The notes under the pieces were generated by a model. That model was not told the origin of the DNA, ran no database searches, and saw only the letters and a program-made list of their open reading frames with translations. A stretch of 9,007 nucleotides of DNA, from assembly GCA_018267355.1 (NCBI GenBank), contig JAFDYP010000320.1, positions 1-9,007 of the forward strand. The letters run 5' to 3'. Shown here one piece after another: positions 7,647 to 9,007 of the stretch (within the stretch, counting starts at the first letter, position 1; each line of letters opens with the position of its first letter). The position numbers and the translations under genes were made by a program. This DNA comes from Bacteroidota bacterium (GTDB taxonomy: Bacteria; Bacteroidota; Bacteroidia; Chitinophagales; LD1).

Positions 7647-7661
7647 GCAGATTCTATCTGC
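7647..7661. terminator. Short inverted repeat just after the asparagine synthase gene, possible weak terminator
   Basis: GCAGAT (7647-7652) and ATCTGC (7656-7661) form a perfect 6-bp stem with a 3-base loop, 19 bases past the stop of the asparagine synthase gene as read on the minus strand. No T-run follows on either strand, so it is not a standard intrinsic terminator. It could be a weak stop, a 3'-end stabiliser, a protein-binding palindrome or chance. Confidence 0.25.
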
Positions 7662-7680
7662 CTACCGTGGCTAAAACTTG

Positions 7681-9007
7681 TTAAACGAAGTATTTCTTGT
7701 ACCAATACTGGAAAACGATGAGCCCCCAGATGCGTGCATGCACCTCTCCGGGATCTGAGGAGAAAAGCTGGCGTCGCAGCTGCTGTATCTCTGCCAGGTC
7801 AAATATGCCCTGCTGCTCTATGAAACGATCACTGAGCAGATCGTCCTCTATCAGGGAGCGAAGTCCGGTGCGGAACCACTTCAGCAGCGGCACCTCAAAG
7901 CCACGCTTAGGCCGTGTGTAGAGCTCGTCCGGCAGCACATCGCGGAAGGCATCCTTGAGTATCTTCTTGGTGTGGCCGTCGGCTATTTTAAACTTAGTCG
8001 GGATAGTAAAAGCATAGTTGACCACGGTATAGTCGAGTATCGGCACGCGCACCTCGAGGCTATTGGCCATACTCATGAGGTCTACCTTGGTGAGCATGTC
8101 ATTAGGCAGGACCATCTGTGTATCGGCCATCAGCACGTCATTGATAGAGTCTTTGCCATTCACATATTGCAGCACAGCTTCTTTACGTTTGTCTATGTCC
8201 GCTTTATTGATGCTGTGATTTGCCCGGATCAGCCGCTGTGCATCACTCTGGTCTACAAAGGCGCACCACCTCCAGTACCGCTCCTGAGGAGATAGCTTCA
8301 GCCCTACACCGTAGCGCTCCAGCTGGCGGAAGATATTGGTGAACTTAGATTGCCTTGACTTAGGCAGCATCTTCCATACTGGCAGTCCGGTCTTAACGGC
8401 TGTATTGACCAGGTTATTCTTTCTCGCTTTCAGCTCCGCGTCGTGCTTATTGTAGCCGGCAAAAAGCTCATCACCACCATCTCCTGATAGGGATACAGTC
8501 ACATGCCGGCGCGTGTGCATACTGAGGATGTACACTGCGATAGCAGAGGAGTCTGCAAACGGCTCATCTATATAGTCGAGGATATCAAACAGGTGCTGAT
8601 ACATATCCTCCGTGGTGATGCTAAAGACTGTATGATTGGTGCCAAATTTCTTTGCGACCAGATCAGCATAATAGGTCTCGTCAAAGAATGGCTCATCCTT
8701 GAATCCTATGGAGAAGGTATTGAGGTCGGGCTTGTGTTTTGCTGCAAGCGAGACCACGATAGACGAGTCTATGCCACCACTCAGGAAAGCCCCAAGAGGT
8801 ACATCGGATACCAGCCTGCGCTGCACAGAGGCATCCAGCAGCGTACGCAGTTCACCTTTAGCTTTCTCATATGACTGTGGCGTCTCTGGTACGAGTTTGC
8901 TATCGTCAAAAGGCACCTGATAGTATTGAGACCGCCTCGCCGCACCACTGCTATCTATGGTCATATACCAGCCCGGCTGCAGTCGTGATACATTTTTCAG
9001 TATAGAA
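7681..9007 (-). CDS. asnB: Asparagine synthase (glutamine-hydrolysing), C-terminal part; gene runs off the right edge
   Basis: The frame stays open from the stop at 7681 to the window edge, giving 441 residues. The first ATG in frame (8964) is internal: the residues before it read LKNVSRLQPGWY, the family's usual lead into the synthetase half. The N-terminal glutaminase domain with its Cys nucleophile must lie beyond 9007. The synthetase domain shows the ATP-pyrophosphatase loop SGGIDSS (8761-8781), the DEPFADSSA block, LSGDGGDELFAGY (8452-8490), and the KVDLMSMANSLEVRVPILD and KRGFEVPLLKWFR blocks. These make AMP-activated aspartate, which takes ammonia from glutamine. The C-terminus, HARIWGLIVFQYWYKKYF, resembles the longer AsnB-like proteins often found in capsule or O-antigen loci, so amidation of a sugar or other acid is possible instead of free asparagine synthesis. 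The symbol gives the family rather than a proven role. It is followed on the same strand by the carboxylesterase gene after 98 bases. Confidence 0.93.
   Translation of the reverse strand, partial: SILKNVSRLQPGWYMTIDSSGAARRSQYYQVPFDDSKLVPETPQSYEKAKGELRTLLDASVQRRLVSDVPLGAFLSGGIDSSIVVSLAAKHKPDLNTFSIGFKDEPFFDETYYADLVAKKFGTNHTVFSITTEDMYQHLFDILDYIDEPFADSSAIAVYILSMHTRRHVTVSLSGDGGDELFAGYNKHDAELKARKNNLVNTAVKTGLPVWKMLPKSRQSKFTNIFRQLERYGVGLKLSPQERYWRWCAFVDQSDAQRLIRANHSINKADIDKRKEAVLQYVNGKDSINDVLMADTQMVLPNDMLTKVDLMSMANSLEVRVPILDYTVVNYAFTIPTKFKIADGHTKKILKDAFRDVLPDELYTRPKRGFEVPLLKWFRTGLRSLIEDDLLSDRFIEQQGIFDLAEIQQLRRQLFSSDPGEVHARIWGLIVFQYWYKKYFV

Noticed and set aside
8964..8964. ATG at 8964 (minus strand) as the start of a short, stand-alone synthetase gene
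   Set aside because: The frame is open to the window edge, and the residues before this Met (LKNVSRLQPGWY) fit the conserved entry to the synthetase domain, so it is internal to a longer gene.
1..9007. Mobile elements, CRISPR arrays, tRNA or rRNA genes, riboswitches
   Set aside because: Coding genes fill almost the whole window; the gaps (54, 3, 109, 1 and 98 bases) are too short or lack the needed repeats or folds, and no transposase, integrase or Cas motif is present.

Overview
The window looks like ordinary chromosome from a member of the Bacteroidota, probably of the Chitinophagales/Sphingobacteriia type. Three things point there. A secreted subtilase ends in a type IX secretion (T9SS) sorting domain, a system confined to this phylum. 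The YebC protein starts with the MGRAF(E) N-terminus I associate with Bacteroidota. No gene start in the window has a recognisable Shine-Dalgarno sequence. Base composition appears balanced and even across the genes, and I see no mobile element, integrase, tRNA, rRNA, CRISPR array or long repeat.

Layout from left to right: yebC (+) and a steroid 5-alpha-reductase-like membrane enzyme (+) run in the same direction with a 54-base gap. The second meets a secreted S8 peptidase (-) tail to tail, 3 bases apart. The peptidase and a MutS2-family ATPase (+) diverge from a 109-base spacer that must hold both start regions. mutS2 meets a secreted type-B carboxylesterase (-) tail to tail, with a single base between stop codons. 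Upstream of the esterase on the same strand, 98 bases away, is the C-terminal synthetase part of an asparagine synthase (-), which runs off the right edge.

The six genes do not form an obvious pathway. Two proteins are cytosolic and tied to translation or nucleic acid surveillance (YebC, MutS2). One is an integral-membrane lipid or steroid reductase, two are exported hydrolases, and one is a glutamine-dependent amidotransferase or asparagine synthase.

The two points most worth following are the MutS2 protein, which ends exactly where the Smr nuclease domain would normally begin, and the 5-alpha-reductase homologue, which keeps the signature residues of the animal SRD5A1/2 enzymes along its whole length. 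I found no convincing undescribed multi-gene system.
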